Shown here piece after piece: positions 1 through 10,383 of a stretch of 64,000 nucleotides of DNA (the stretch's first letter is position 1; every line of letters starts with the position of its first letter). The translations under genes and the position numbers were made by a program. The DNA lies in the NCBI RefSeq assembly GCF_042453785.1, contig NC_091661.1:28635501-28699500 (forward strand), in the 5' to 3' direction. Under the pieces are notes generated by a model. That model did no database searches and had not been told where the DNA came from. It worked only from the letters and a program-made list of their open reading frames with translations. Source of the stretch: Malus domestica. Taxonomy: Eukaryota > Streptophyta > Magnoliopsida > Rosales > Rosaceae.

Positions 1-1380
1 TCATATTCAATTGAATCATATAGAAAAGTATCACATTGGATAGTAGACATGAAACAAACTATCACTCAAACAATGTGATTAAAAGTATTGTATTAGAGAA
101 TGACCGTATTGCATTGTAATTGTAACTGGATAGGTTCTCCAACCACTTCTACTTAGCCTGGGTAGCCATGACATACTGCTAGGTGTCACTCATGATTTGT
201 GGAATCCCTGAAGATTAGCAAACACTAATCTTCATTAAAGGGAGAATTGAAATGTAGTTTCAATTCACAATCAATCGTTAAGAGTAACAATCGCCTACTG
301 CCTCGCTAATTGGAACCTAATGGATCGTACATCGAGTAAGGATAAAAGTGAAGAAATAAAAATGAGATGGATAAGCAATTAAATGGTTTAATTGAGAATG
401 GTCAAGATTAATTAATTATACGAAAGGTTCGTATTGCGCTTTCAAGTTCATTTCGGGTCTCGGGGCCCAAAAGGGTTTTGGTCCACAAGGCCCATTGAGT
501 TTAAGTTGTGTGACAACTAAAACTAAATAGAAATTAACCCAAAGACAAAGTCAAAACCAGCCATAGGGTGAATGGTAGCAAACTTGGGTTAATTGCAAGT
601 TTGCCACTCACATGTGAGGTGGTATAAAGGCATCTTTATAGCCATTCTCTCACTAGGGTTTTCTTGAGGCAAAGAAGAGAAATTTTTTCTCCCTTTTTTT
701 CTCAATAAAGGCCGGCCTTCCTAGGGGAGTTCACTAGCATCCAACTTCCTCTAGGTAATCCATTTTATCTTCACACCATCATCCTTGGTGTGGAGAATTA
801 GAGGTACCAAACTTTTGGTATCTTTGGAGTTCCTTTCCTCATATCCTCAAGGAGCAAAGGAGCATCAAAAGGGAAGAAAATCACAAGGAAGATCTGAGGA
901 GCTAGGAGGTGACTTGAAGGCCCTTCATTTGGTTGAAGACCTTGTGTAAACAAGGATGAGCTTCAAGGGTAATGAATCTCAAAATCCTGTCTTCTCTTTA
1001 ATGTTGTTAAAGAGTCTTGTGGTTCACCATTCGCCAGGCTTTGAAAGTCATGGGTTTTAGAATTATTTTTTAATGTTTGCCTACTTTAAAGTGTTGTTAG
1101 TTTGCTTATGTGTTCAAATGTTTTCACATGTTCTTAACTAGGACAAATAATTCCCTTCAAGATCACACAATCCTATATCACCCTTATTTTTTTGTGCACA
1201 AATCTGAGACCAAGAAACTGTGACAATTTTCTTTGAAGTCACGTCAGCTGACTATATAAAATTGTGAGCACATCGCGAAAGAGACCTCAGCAAGGAAGAA
1301 GGTCACTGATAAACAGAGATAATATGCAAAAGCATAGATTGAATAAGCTAAACTTTTCCTGCCATTGTTAAAAGTTTTCC
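1..1380. other. Intergenic, no gene recognised
   Basis: No convincing coding sequence in either strand. A TATA-like box (TATAAAGG) lies at about 613-620, followed by CT-rich and AG-rich leader-like sequence. This could be the promoter part of an old LTR or of a lost gene, but I see no terminal repeats to prove it. Confidence 0.4.
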
Positions 1381-2176
1381 TTTCCAACCTGTTAACTTAG
1401 CTTTAGCTTTATCTGCCAAGGCCTAAAGATGACACCTCATATGCTTGCCATGAAAAATTGGAACTCCTAAATAAACAAATGGTACTTTACCTTCTTAGAA
1501 CCCCAAGTATCACTCGACTACAACTTTGCGATGCTTTGAAGTAAAGCCCAAATAGAAAGTACTTTTGTCCTTATTGATATATTGACCAGAGGCCCTACTG
1601 TATCTGTCTACGAAACCTTGCAAATTACACAAAGTGACGACATCACTTCTGCAAAAAAATGAAAATATCGTTTGCATAAAGTACATGAGAAAGAGAAATA
1701 CAACCTCCTGGAGCAAAAATTGGTTTAGTAAGCCTATCAAGTTGGAGCCAACTCAGACCCTTGGATAGAGCTTCCTCAGCTAGGCAGAAAAGCAATGGAG
1801 AGAGATGATCCCTTTGTTGCACTCCTCGAGAACAAAAGAAAAATCCATGCAGGGAACCATTGATTAAGATGGACAATTTAGCTGATCTCAAGATAGTAGA
1901 AACCCAGTCCACAAAACAAGTGGAGAAATCAAAATTAGTAAGCACCCGTAATAGGAAGGACCAATTTAAGGTATCAAAAGCCTTAGCTGTATCAACTTTA
2001 ACTCCAACATTAGCACCGCAAGATTTTTTGTCACGCACATTGAAGCATTTTGAAACTAGGCCAATATGGTGAAAGAAATGGCATTTCATGTGCTTATAAA
2101 AAGTTTGGCTACTCATTTCAACTTCTTTCATTGTATTATAGAGCAGATTAACCCATGTAGAAAGCCCAACGAGCAC
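1380..2176 (-). pseudogene. LINE (non-LTR) reverse transcriptase remnant
   Basis: The minus strand from about 2075 to 1675 reads as the core of a plant LINE reverse transcriptase: a VDxAKAFDTLNW block, a SILINGS block, a degenerate RGVQQRDHLSPLLF block (family usually RGVRQGDPLSPLLF) and a degraded catalytic box YAND where YADD is expected. The reading frame then shifts, and the downstream region continues at 1740-1510 (INKDKSTFYLG) and further to about 1440, where the family's YLGVPIFHGK motif appears. It is a 5'-truncated, frameshifted fragment; I see no endonuclease domain, tail or target-site duplication. Inactive. Confidence 0.8.
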
Positions 2177-2969
2177 ACACTCTCCGTGTCATCCACTTTG
2201 TTTTATTCACGTGTCAGACTTGAAATTTCGTCACATGTGAGATGACATGTTCAAAATGAATACACCGGAGAAAGAAGAGACGTGACATATGCTTTTAAAG
2301 AGTTAGGCTGCTCCCATATTACCAATTTGTTTAACGATGAAACCTTAACTTATTTCAATATTGATTTAACTATAGTGTGAGACAAAAAATTTCATTGATT
2401 TTAGTTGAAGAGGATAACTATTTTAATTGACATGTGATTAGAAATAAAATATCTGAAATATAAAATGATTTATTGACCATAAATTAAATTTTTATTTTAA
2501 AAATGACAGTGTTGTAATTTTCTCACATCACACTTAAGTTCTTATAAAATGGATTTGAATCCTCTACTTTGTTTTTCTCAGGTAAGATATATGTACATTG
2601 TGTTGACAACATTATGCATAAGTCCTATAGGAAAACAATCTTATGACACTTGCTGGACGAATGTGAATGCAAGAACGTACGGGAGAGGGCTTGAACAAGG
2701 TCATTACCCAAATCAGAGTCTCTAATTTTTACACAAGATGAGTATTCTTTGTACGTCGGTTGTCTCCTCCATTATTCTTCCCTACTATTTACTAATTTTG
2801 AATAGGAAAAAATTATGAACCTCATATTAAAATCTGGATAGGGTTGTTCCGACAAAATGCTAGAAATATGGTCGTTGTTTATTCAAACTGAATGAATAAA
2901 TGATTACCTTTTCGATTACATTTAATAATTAAAAAAATATCTCATAAGTGCTATCTGGTATGGGTATAA
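2177..2969. other. AT-rich spacer
   Basis: No gene, RNA or clear repeat structure recognised between the LINE remnant and the Harbinger element. Confidence 0.4.
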
Positions 2970-3440
2970 GATCATCTCCAACCGAAGGGTCCAGAGGGTC
3001 GAAAATAGCCCAAAAATCGTCTCCAATCGAGGGCTAGGCCAAAGGACTCGTAGGCCCCACTGGACAAAAAAGGGCCAAAAGGCTAACCGGCTGGCCCAAC
3101 TCAGCCAGCTAGCCAGCCTCGGGCTGGCCAAAAATTTCATTATTCCTGTCGGTTAGGCCATCTCTAACCGAAAGTTGGCCAGATGGCTCGTTTTAGCCCT
3201 CTGGCCCTCCAAGAAATTAATATTTTAATGAACAGTATAGGATCATATTTGCCTCCATCTCCAACCGAGGGCTAAAGGGTCATAGGGCTCGTTTTAGCCT
3301 TATCACAAAAAATCGTCTCCAACCGAGGGCCAAAAGGCCAAACATAATTTATTTTTAAAAAACTACAACTTAAATTCAAATCCAACGGCTAAGTGACATC
3401 AGCTAGCCGTTGGATTTGAATTTTTATTTTTATTTTTTGC

Positions 3441-3448
3441 TATAAATA
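3441..3448 (+). promoter_or_regulatory. TATA box of the Harbinger transposase
   Basis: TATAAATA about 64-71 bp upstream of the transposase ATG at 3512, inside the element. Confidence 0.45.
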
Positions 3449-3511
3449 AGGTGGATATTGGGCTATAATTCACACAACTTTGAATTCAATCTATTTCAAT
3501 TCAAGTTTGCA

Positions 3512-4915
3512 ATGAATTCCAACTTTGGATCATCTTCAGATTATAACTGGGGGTCCTCATCCAATTCCAAATTGGAAGAAAAATGGGTGCAAATGAGACG
3601 AGAAGATGAGGAGTCTGATGAAGAAGTTCAAGTAAGGCGCAACAAACAAAATAGAGCAGCAGCCATAACTGTGGCCATGGTGTGTCAGCCAACTGAGGAA
3701 CAACCTCAATGGGGTGGCTTTGTTGTTGGTTACTCTTACAAACCACAAAACAGAGCGATGACGCATGCCAATCTGATGAACAACTACTTCAAACTCAACT
3801 CGGTGTACACAGAAAAGGATTTCAGACAACGCTTCCAAATGAGGCGTCATGTCTTCAAGCGTTTACTTCGTGATATCCAGCAGGTCAATCCATACTTTCG
3901 ACAGAAGCGAGACAGAGCAGGCCGCCCTGGTTTCTCACCTCATCAGAAGGTTACTGTTGCACTCCGAATGATGGCCTATGGCTCCCCAGTTAATTCGATG
4001 GATGAAACCCATGATATGTTTGAGTCTACATGCCTTGATACTCTTAAACAATTATGTGACATAATTGTTCATGTTTACAAAGACTAGTACCTCCGTGAGC
4101 CAAATCAAGAAGATCTAAATCAGCTCATTCGCAAAGCTAAAGACCATGGGTTTCCGAGCATGAAAGGGTTATTAGACTGCATGCATTAGGATTGGAAGAA
4201 CTGTCCCACCATATGGCAATGAGGCTTATGCGAAAGGTCGAGAAAGCCAACTGTTGTGTTAGAGGCGGTTGCCTCATATGACACATGAATCTGACATGCT
4301 TTTTTTGGAGTCCCTGGATCCCAAAATGACATTACAGTTCTTGGGCGTTCACCCCTCTTCAATCACCTGACGGAAGGTAAAGCACCTTAACTTGACTACT
4401 ACATCAACGACCGTCCATACAATATGGAGTATTACTTGGTAGATGGCATCTACCCAAAGTGGGCGACACTTGTCCAAGCAATTCCAAACCCAAGGAATGA
4501 CGAGGAAAAGTTGTTTACCTTACACCAAGAGGCATACCGGAAAGATGTTAAGAGAGCTTTCGGCATTCTACAAGCACGGTAGAAGATCATCAGCGAACTG
4601 ACAAGAGGGTGGAGTCGAGAAAATTTGGACTCCATCATGATGTCTTGCATCATATTACACAATATGATAATGGAGGATGAGTGAGATGGGTATATTGATG
4701 GAGAGTCCGATGATGACCAAGAAGATCCAAATATGTCAAGAAGGGCTCGTGCAAAAATATATGATGGGCCTAATTTGCCTTTCAATCCAAGAACTGGTAG
4801 TATTTCTATAAATGAGTACATGAGGTGCTATAGAATGATACGTTCCCGTGCCACAAACAAGTACCTACAACAGGATCTTGTTGCACATCTTTGGGCCAAA
4901 AATAGCATGGAGTAG
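3512..4915 (+). pseudogene. PIF/Harbinger (HARBI1-like) transposase, eight in-frame stops
   Basis: From the ATG at 3512 one frame runs to the final TAG at 4913-4915, 467 residues long. It has the N-terminal block of plant ALP1/HARBI1-like transposases (NLMNNYFKLNS, FRQRFQMRRHVF), then in the same frame the CMH-stop-DWKNCP, PTVVLEAVASYDT, HAFFGVPGS-ND, YYINDRPYN, GIYPKWATLVQ and SCIILHNMI blocks. Stops interrupt it at 4085, 4187, 4220, 4286, 4292, 4388, 4580 and 4682, with no frameshift. At least four stand where the family has Trp and one where Gln is expected. A TATA box at 3441-3448 suits the ATG. Inactive, but little else in the frame is damaged. Confidence 0.85.
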
Positions 4916-5262
4916 GCATTTAAGTTTTATGTTGTATAATTATTATGTTTGTTAATGTTATTTAATGTTGTTTTATGTTGCTTAATTTAATTTAACGTTG
5001 TATAATGACTTAGGAAGTTATAGGAAAAAAATAGAATTTAAAAAATATATGAAACAAATTTTGTAAAATTGAAGTTATAGGAAAAATATATAATTAAAAA
5101 AAATATGAAACAAATTTTGTAAAATAGAAGTTATAGAAAAAATATAAAACAAATTTTAAGTTATAGAAAAAAAATAGAAGTTATAGGAAAAAAATTGTGT
5201 AAAAAAAAAATAACGGCTAGCTGACGTCCGCTAACCGTTGCATTTGAAATTTGGCCTAAAAC

Positions 5263-5286
5263 TCCTGTCGGTTATATCCGACAGGA
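5263..5286. repeat. Palindrome, 9-bp perfect arms
   Basis: TCCTGTCGG-TTATAT-CCGACAGGA. A near-identical palindrome with 10-bp arms occurs at 5551-5580, and a half site lies at 3142-3155. All are subterminal in the Harbinger complex, so they are candidate transposase-binding or hairpin-forming sites. Confidence 0.7.
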
Positions 5287-5550
5287 AGGCTAGAATTTCT
5301 GGCCCAACCAAGGGCTGGCTGGATTGGGCTAGCCAATTGGCCTTTTGGCCCCTTTCAAATTCTGTGGGAGCCACGAGCCATCTGGCTTAGCCTTAGTTTG
5401 GAGACGGTTTTTAGGCTATTTTCGGCCCCGTGGGAGCCACGAGCCCTCTGGCCTAGCCCTTGTTTGGAGACGATTTTTGGGTTATTTTCGGCTCTCTGGC
5501 CCTATGGACCATTCAGTTGGAGATGGCCTTATATCCGATAGCATTGTACT

Positions 5551-5580
5551 TATTCCTGTCGGTTATATCTGACAGGAATA
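5551..5580. repeat. Palindrome, 10-bp perfect arms
   Basis: TATTCCTGTC-GGTTATATCT-GACAGGAATA, the second copy of the palindrome seen at 5263-5286, at the junction between the two inverted right-hand ends. Confidence 0.7.
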
Positions 5581-5930
5581 GTAGGTCTTTTTTTTTTTTT
5601 TTAACAAAATTAAATTATTTTTTTTTAATTCTATGTTTTTCTTATAACTTCCTAAGTCATTATACAACATTAAATTAAATTAAGTAACATTAAACAATAT
5701 GAAACAACATTAAATTTTAATAATAAATTATGTATGACCCTTGGTTGGATATGTAGGCAAATATAGTTTTGCACTGTTCATTAAAATATTAATATCTTGG
5801 AGGGCCAGAAGGCTAAAATGACCCTCATTCCGTTGGAAATGGTCTAAGGTTTTGAGGAGGTGAAGCTGTCACTTGTCTCTCGTCCGTCACCGGCCCTGCT
5901 TTCCATTAAATGAGCCGATCTTCTCTATAT

Positions 5931-5938
5931 TATATATA
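5931..5938 (+). promoter_or_regulatory. TATA box of the CYP704 gene
   Basis: TATATATA in CTATATTATATATAGG, about 55 bp upstream of the P450 ATG at 5991 and only about 85 bp downstream of the transposon end at 5846. Confidence 0.5.
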
Positions 5939-5990
5939 GGTAATACAAAGTGTTTCTGGAGGTACGTTCTTCACCATCCTACCGAGTACC

Positions 5991-7093
5991 ATGGATGTTC
6001 TTTCCTTTCGTTTTCCTCCTCCCATTGCAATAAGTTTAGCGGTAGTAATTTTAACTGTGCTTGTGATAAGATTCCGTGCTAGAAGGTTGGGTGCTGAGAA
6101 AAAAAAGAGATACCATCCTGTCGTCACAAATTTCTTGAACACACTCATCAACTTCCCTAGGCTGCACCATTATATGACCGAGTTTGAACACAAACACAAA
6201 AGTTACAGGGCTTATAATGTGATCATAGATTACATTATCACCACGGATCCTGCAAATGTTGAATACATCCTCAAAACAAACTTTGCAAACTATGGCAAGG
6301 TATGCTGTCTCTGACTAGTTAAATGAGAAGTTCATGATATTATAAAATTTCAAAAGTATTTTTTTGATTCTTTGTCGCGTGTATATTTGAAGGGTGAACA
6401 TCTTAATGATTTTATAAGGATAATATTTATGTTAATCACCATAGTTATCTAATAACAGAAGTTCCAATTCCTGAGCTGCTGCAGGGTTGGTACCATTCCG
6501 GCGTGCTGTCAGATGTTTTAGGAGACGGGATTTTTGCTGTGGACGGAGAAAAATGGTTGCATCAAAGAAAGGTAGCGGGCAATGAATTAACCACCAAAGT
6601 TTTGAAAGACTTCAGCAGTACAGTCTTCAAAACCAATGCAGTAAAACTGGCCCGGATAATTTCTGAAGCTGCAACCTGCAACAAAGCAGTTGAGATCCAA
6701 GTAAGCTTGCCATGTAGAATTAGTTCCTTATATATTTAGCATGATTAGTATTAGTTCCTTATATATATTAGGAGTTTCAGAAGGAGATCCCACGGCACAA
6801 TAGCAAACACATGTTTAGTTATCACCAAAACCTGGAGTACTATGCAATGAGGATTAAATAATTGGAACCGTTTAGTTTTTAGATCTCCATCCAAGAATCA
6901 ACCTTGTAAATTAAAATCATTAGAATCCAAATAGTTTGATTTGATTATATTTATAAACATTGTCTTTTAAAACATTGCATTCGTCTATTTATGGACTAAT
7001 GATTTTGAGATGTGGTTAATTTTGTAAAGATAATTATCTTTGAATGAGGTTCCTAATTCCTGTACATAAATACAACACACACACACACACACG

Positions 7094-7146
<53 letters not shown>

Positions 7147-8575
7147 AATTCTTGGCGTATATATATTGAATTCTTGGCGTTTTCTTTTTGGAACGAAGGA
7201 ATTGTTTATGAAAGCAACCTTAGACGCCATCGTCAAGATTCTGCTTGGAATTGAACTAGACACTATGTACGGAACAAATGAAGAAGGTATTCAGTTTGCC
7301 CATGCTTTTGATGTAGCAAACGAAATGACCATCTATCGTTATGTTGATTTCTCCTGGAAGATCAGAAGGTTCTTAAACATTGGATCAGAAGCACTGCTAA
7401 GGAAGAATGTCCAATTGATAGATCAATTTATTTATAACTTAATCAAAAGAAAGATTGAAACAGATACTTCATCAGAAGATGAGCTACTGGCAGTGAGTAT
7501 TTAACCTTCCACTCCATGAACTGTTATATTAATTCCAAAATGAATAATAAATTTAGTATGAGTAGTATTATTGTAAAATAAATAATAAAGTTAATAGTGT
7601 GGATGACTGGCAATATTGGCAGTTAAAGAAGGGAGACATCATTTCAAGGCTTTTGAAATCTCCAGATGCCGATCCAAAGTACTTGAGAGACTTGATCCTT
7701 TGTCTCATTGCTGCCGGAAGAGACACAACGGCGAGCACTCTTACGTGGTTTATTTATATGCTATGCAAGCATCCTCATATACAAGAAAAGGTTGCAAAGG
7801 AAGTTAGAGAGGCAACAAATCTGAAAGACAGTTCACGCATTGATGAGGCTGTTGCCACCCTTACTGAAGAAGCTCTTGAAAAAATGCAATATCTACATGC
7901 AGCTTTGTCTGAGACACTCAGGCTGTACCCTTCAGTTCCACTGGTAATTAAGTACTTATTATCTAAAATTAAATGCATGCACAAATACATCAAACATTTC
8001 ATCAATTTTCTGTATTTGAATCGTTGCGTGTTACTTTTTAAATATTTAACAATTTACTTTGTGCGATGCACGCTGTCATATATAGAATGCAAAAATTTGT
8101 TTAGCTGATGATACTTGGCCAGATGGATTTAGTGTGAAAAAAGGGGATTTTGTGGGATTCCATGTTTACGGAATGGGCAGGATGAAATATCTATGGGGTG
8201 ATGATGCAGAAGAATTTCGACCAGAGAGATGGCTAGACAAAAATGGCCTTTTCCAGCAAGAAAGCCCCTTCAAATTTACAGCTTTTAATGTATGTAAGAA
8301 ATTACATGCATGTTGATTAATGAAAAAATATGCACAAAGGATGAGATTATTTCTGAAGAATTTTGATATATATATGTCATTCACGTATACAGGCTGGGCC
8401 AAGAATTTGTATAGGAAGGGACTTTGCCTATAGGCAGACAAAGATCATGTGTGCCACACTTGTAGGATGCTTCAAATTCAAGCTGAGTGACGAGAAGTGG
8501 GTGGCTCATTACTTGACCAAGATCTCCCTCCATATCGACGGGGGACTTTATGTGCATGCCTCTCCAAGGCCTTAA
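5991..8575 (+). CDS. Cytochrome P450, CYP704 family, six exons
   Basis: Predicted exons are 5991-6299, 6485-6700, 7199-7492, 7623-7943, 8086-8289 and 8393-8575. All have GT-AG junctions and all are phase 0, giving 508 residues, normal for CYP704. Visible features: an N-terminal membrane anchor (residues 10-26), the I-helix AGRDTTA oxygen-binding motif (about 304-310), ExxR in SETLRLYP (E370/R373), FRPERW, and the heme loop FNAGPRICIG with ligand Cys454. Nothing essential is missing, so this is probably a functional ER-bound monooxygenase. CYP704 enzymes belong to the CYP86 clan, best known for omega-hydroxylation of fatty acids (CYP704B in sporopollenin); the substrate of this C-like branch is unknown to me. 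Exon 5 starts with Asn, where I recall Asp in related proteins. Intron 2 holds a long AC/AT microsatellite. Decayed relatives lie at 12366-13010 and 19970-20375. Confidence 0.9.
7074..7144. repeat. AC/AT compound microsatellite in P450 intron 2
   Basis: About nine AC units run into about 23 AT units. It is followed by two copies of a TATATATTGAATTCTTGGCGT segment, a short tandem duplication just upstream of the exon 3 acceptor at 7197-7198. Confidence 0.9.
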
Positions 8576-8744
8576 ACAGATGCCTCCTTTCCACCCCCAT
8601 GCAGTTTGCTTAATATATAATTATCAGAATATATACTACTGTATTAGATAATAAAAGAAGAGTTACTAAAATGAAGCCTTCTTTACGTATTCGATCATAA
8701 TCATGTATGTCCTATGATAATATATATTCAATCGTTGTGTCAGA

Positions 8745-8795
<51 letters not shown>

Positions 8796-10383
8796 TACAT
8801 TAAAATAAGTAACTTTGGTTGTAAAACATTAAGTTTGATTTGCAATATAAGATATTTTTGTTTCCATTTAAATTCTGAATTATTGGGTATTTGTAAACAA
8901 AAAGAAAAAAATAATAATGATCATCTTACTGTAGGAAATTTAGTTTTCTAGCAATAGGAATAGCATGGCGAGTGATGTTTTCCTCGCTGATTTCCCTTAA
9001 AATTTTCAGGTTTTTCCTATTCTCGCTATATCCTATGGGGAAACAGATTATAGCGAGAAATGGGAACTTTGAGGGAGGAAACGTTTTGCTACTAAATGGT
9101 CAACCAAACATATTTCTTCGCGGTAGGCTTTCCCCGGGGGCCTACGACCTCGTGAGGAATTGTTTAAACGCTGAACCATTTGTACGACAATTTTGGAATT
9201 ATTAGAACGAATTTTGTGTTCGCTAAAAGGTGTTTTTTTGTAAGGCTTAGAACACTCTTTTATCTTTTAATGTAAATAATATCGTTTATTAAAAAAAAAT
9301 TATTTAAAAGAGGAGATAAAGGGCCAAGACCTTTCACTCTTCTACATAAAGTTATACCTACCACTCCTTCAAATCTTCTCTCAAACTCATACTTCTCTTT
9401 TCTTTTTCTTTTTTTCCCGTCATTTCTCTTGTGATCGGTCCTTTTGATAGAAATAGGGTTCTCCATTGATTTTTTTTGTGCTGTTAAAATTAGCCTACTT
9501 CTTTTACGATCATCGTCTTTTGCATTCTTTCATGATATAACAATATAAGTGTAAACACAAAAATTCTGTGACAAATGAAACAAGAACACGTGTACCAAAT
9601 AATTGTTATTGTATTAATGTAAATGTAGAGTTACAATCTCTGTTTACAAAGTTCCTCTGATTCGATCTCTGAAGATGTGTAGATATGACTTGTTGATCCG
9701 AGGGTCATGATGACTTGATATCAGATGCACGATTGCCGTAAGGATTTAGCTTGTGGTGATTAAAGAACAGGCACGGGTAGTAGTGCTTCTTGATGAAATC
9801 AAATAATTCATTTGACGAAAATGAATTATTTGATTAAATTAAATTAAAATCAAATAATTCATTTTCGTCAAATGCTGACACGTGTCATTCTTGATGACTC
9901 GTCCAATTTCGATGAGTCACATCTATGTGTACAATTTGTGAAATACATGGTGCATGCCACATTTGTCCTGGCATGTCAAAACTTTAATGTTTTGGAAATA
10001 TACATGTGAAGGTTTTCTCAGGACTCTCCTAATGTTTGGTACGCGTCTTTTTTGTGCTTACTAAAAGTTTGATGTAATACATGCGAGGGATATCTCGACA
10101 TATTGCGTTGATAGTACTTGACAAGTTTTCTATATCACTCATTAGATTACTTCGGCATATACCGATATTTGTTGACATATCCCACTAAGTTAATAAACTT
10201 TTTTTTTCTTTTTTTTTTTTGCACTTCGTGCCCTGTTCTTATCTTAAAAACTTTTTTTTGACACTAGGAACCCCAAGTTCAAATCTTGGGCCCGCCGCTG
10301 CTTCCCTTTTTTTATTCAGAAAAAGCATGTTAACACGACAATGGCCTCGCGCCCAATTTTAGAACTCTCTGTATTTAGAGAGG
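8576..10383. other. Intergenic region with repeat fragments
   Basis: No gene recognised. It contains an (AT)n tract at about 8750-8784. A truncated SINE tail lies at about 9231-9299 (AATGTAAATAATATCG plus oligo-A, like the SINE ending at 24872). A foldback lies at 9796-9874, where AATCAAATAATTCAT-type arms occur in both orientations. A segment at about 9990-10310 resembles the MITE at 24493-24813. A 77-codon open frame at 8972-9205 matches nothing I recognise and I do not call it. Confidence 0.5.

Larger units (their letters stand above)
2970..5846 (+). mobile_element. PIF/Harbinger-type transposon complex with interleaved inverted ends
   Basis: Two pairs of inverted repeats bracket the transposase. 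Outer-left 2970-3156 matches the reverse complement of about 5270-5530 (CATCTCCAACC, AAAATAGCC, CGTCTCCAA and GGGCTAGGCC words). A second left copy at 3157-3253 matches the reverse complement of 5754-5846, including an AATATTTTAATGAACAGT core. The pairs interleave (A-left, B-left, A-right, B-right). In addition 5639-5712 is an inverted copy of the transposase 3' flank at about 4940-5022. The flanking trinucleotides do not form a matching TTA/TAA target duplication. I infer at least two insertions or an inversion within one family. Confidence 0.75.

Noticed and set aside
2970-5846. Exact TTA/TAA target duplication for the Harbinger complex
   Set aside because: Flanking trinucleotides are inverted rather than direct repeats at both end pairs, so none can be claimed.
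8972-9205. 77-codon open frame as a small gene
   Set aside because: No recognised family or conserved neighbour, and it lies in repeat-rich DNA.
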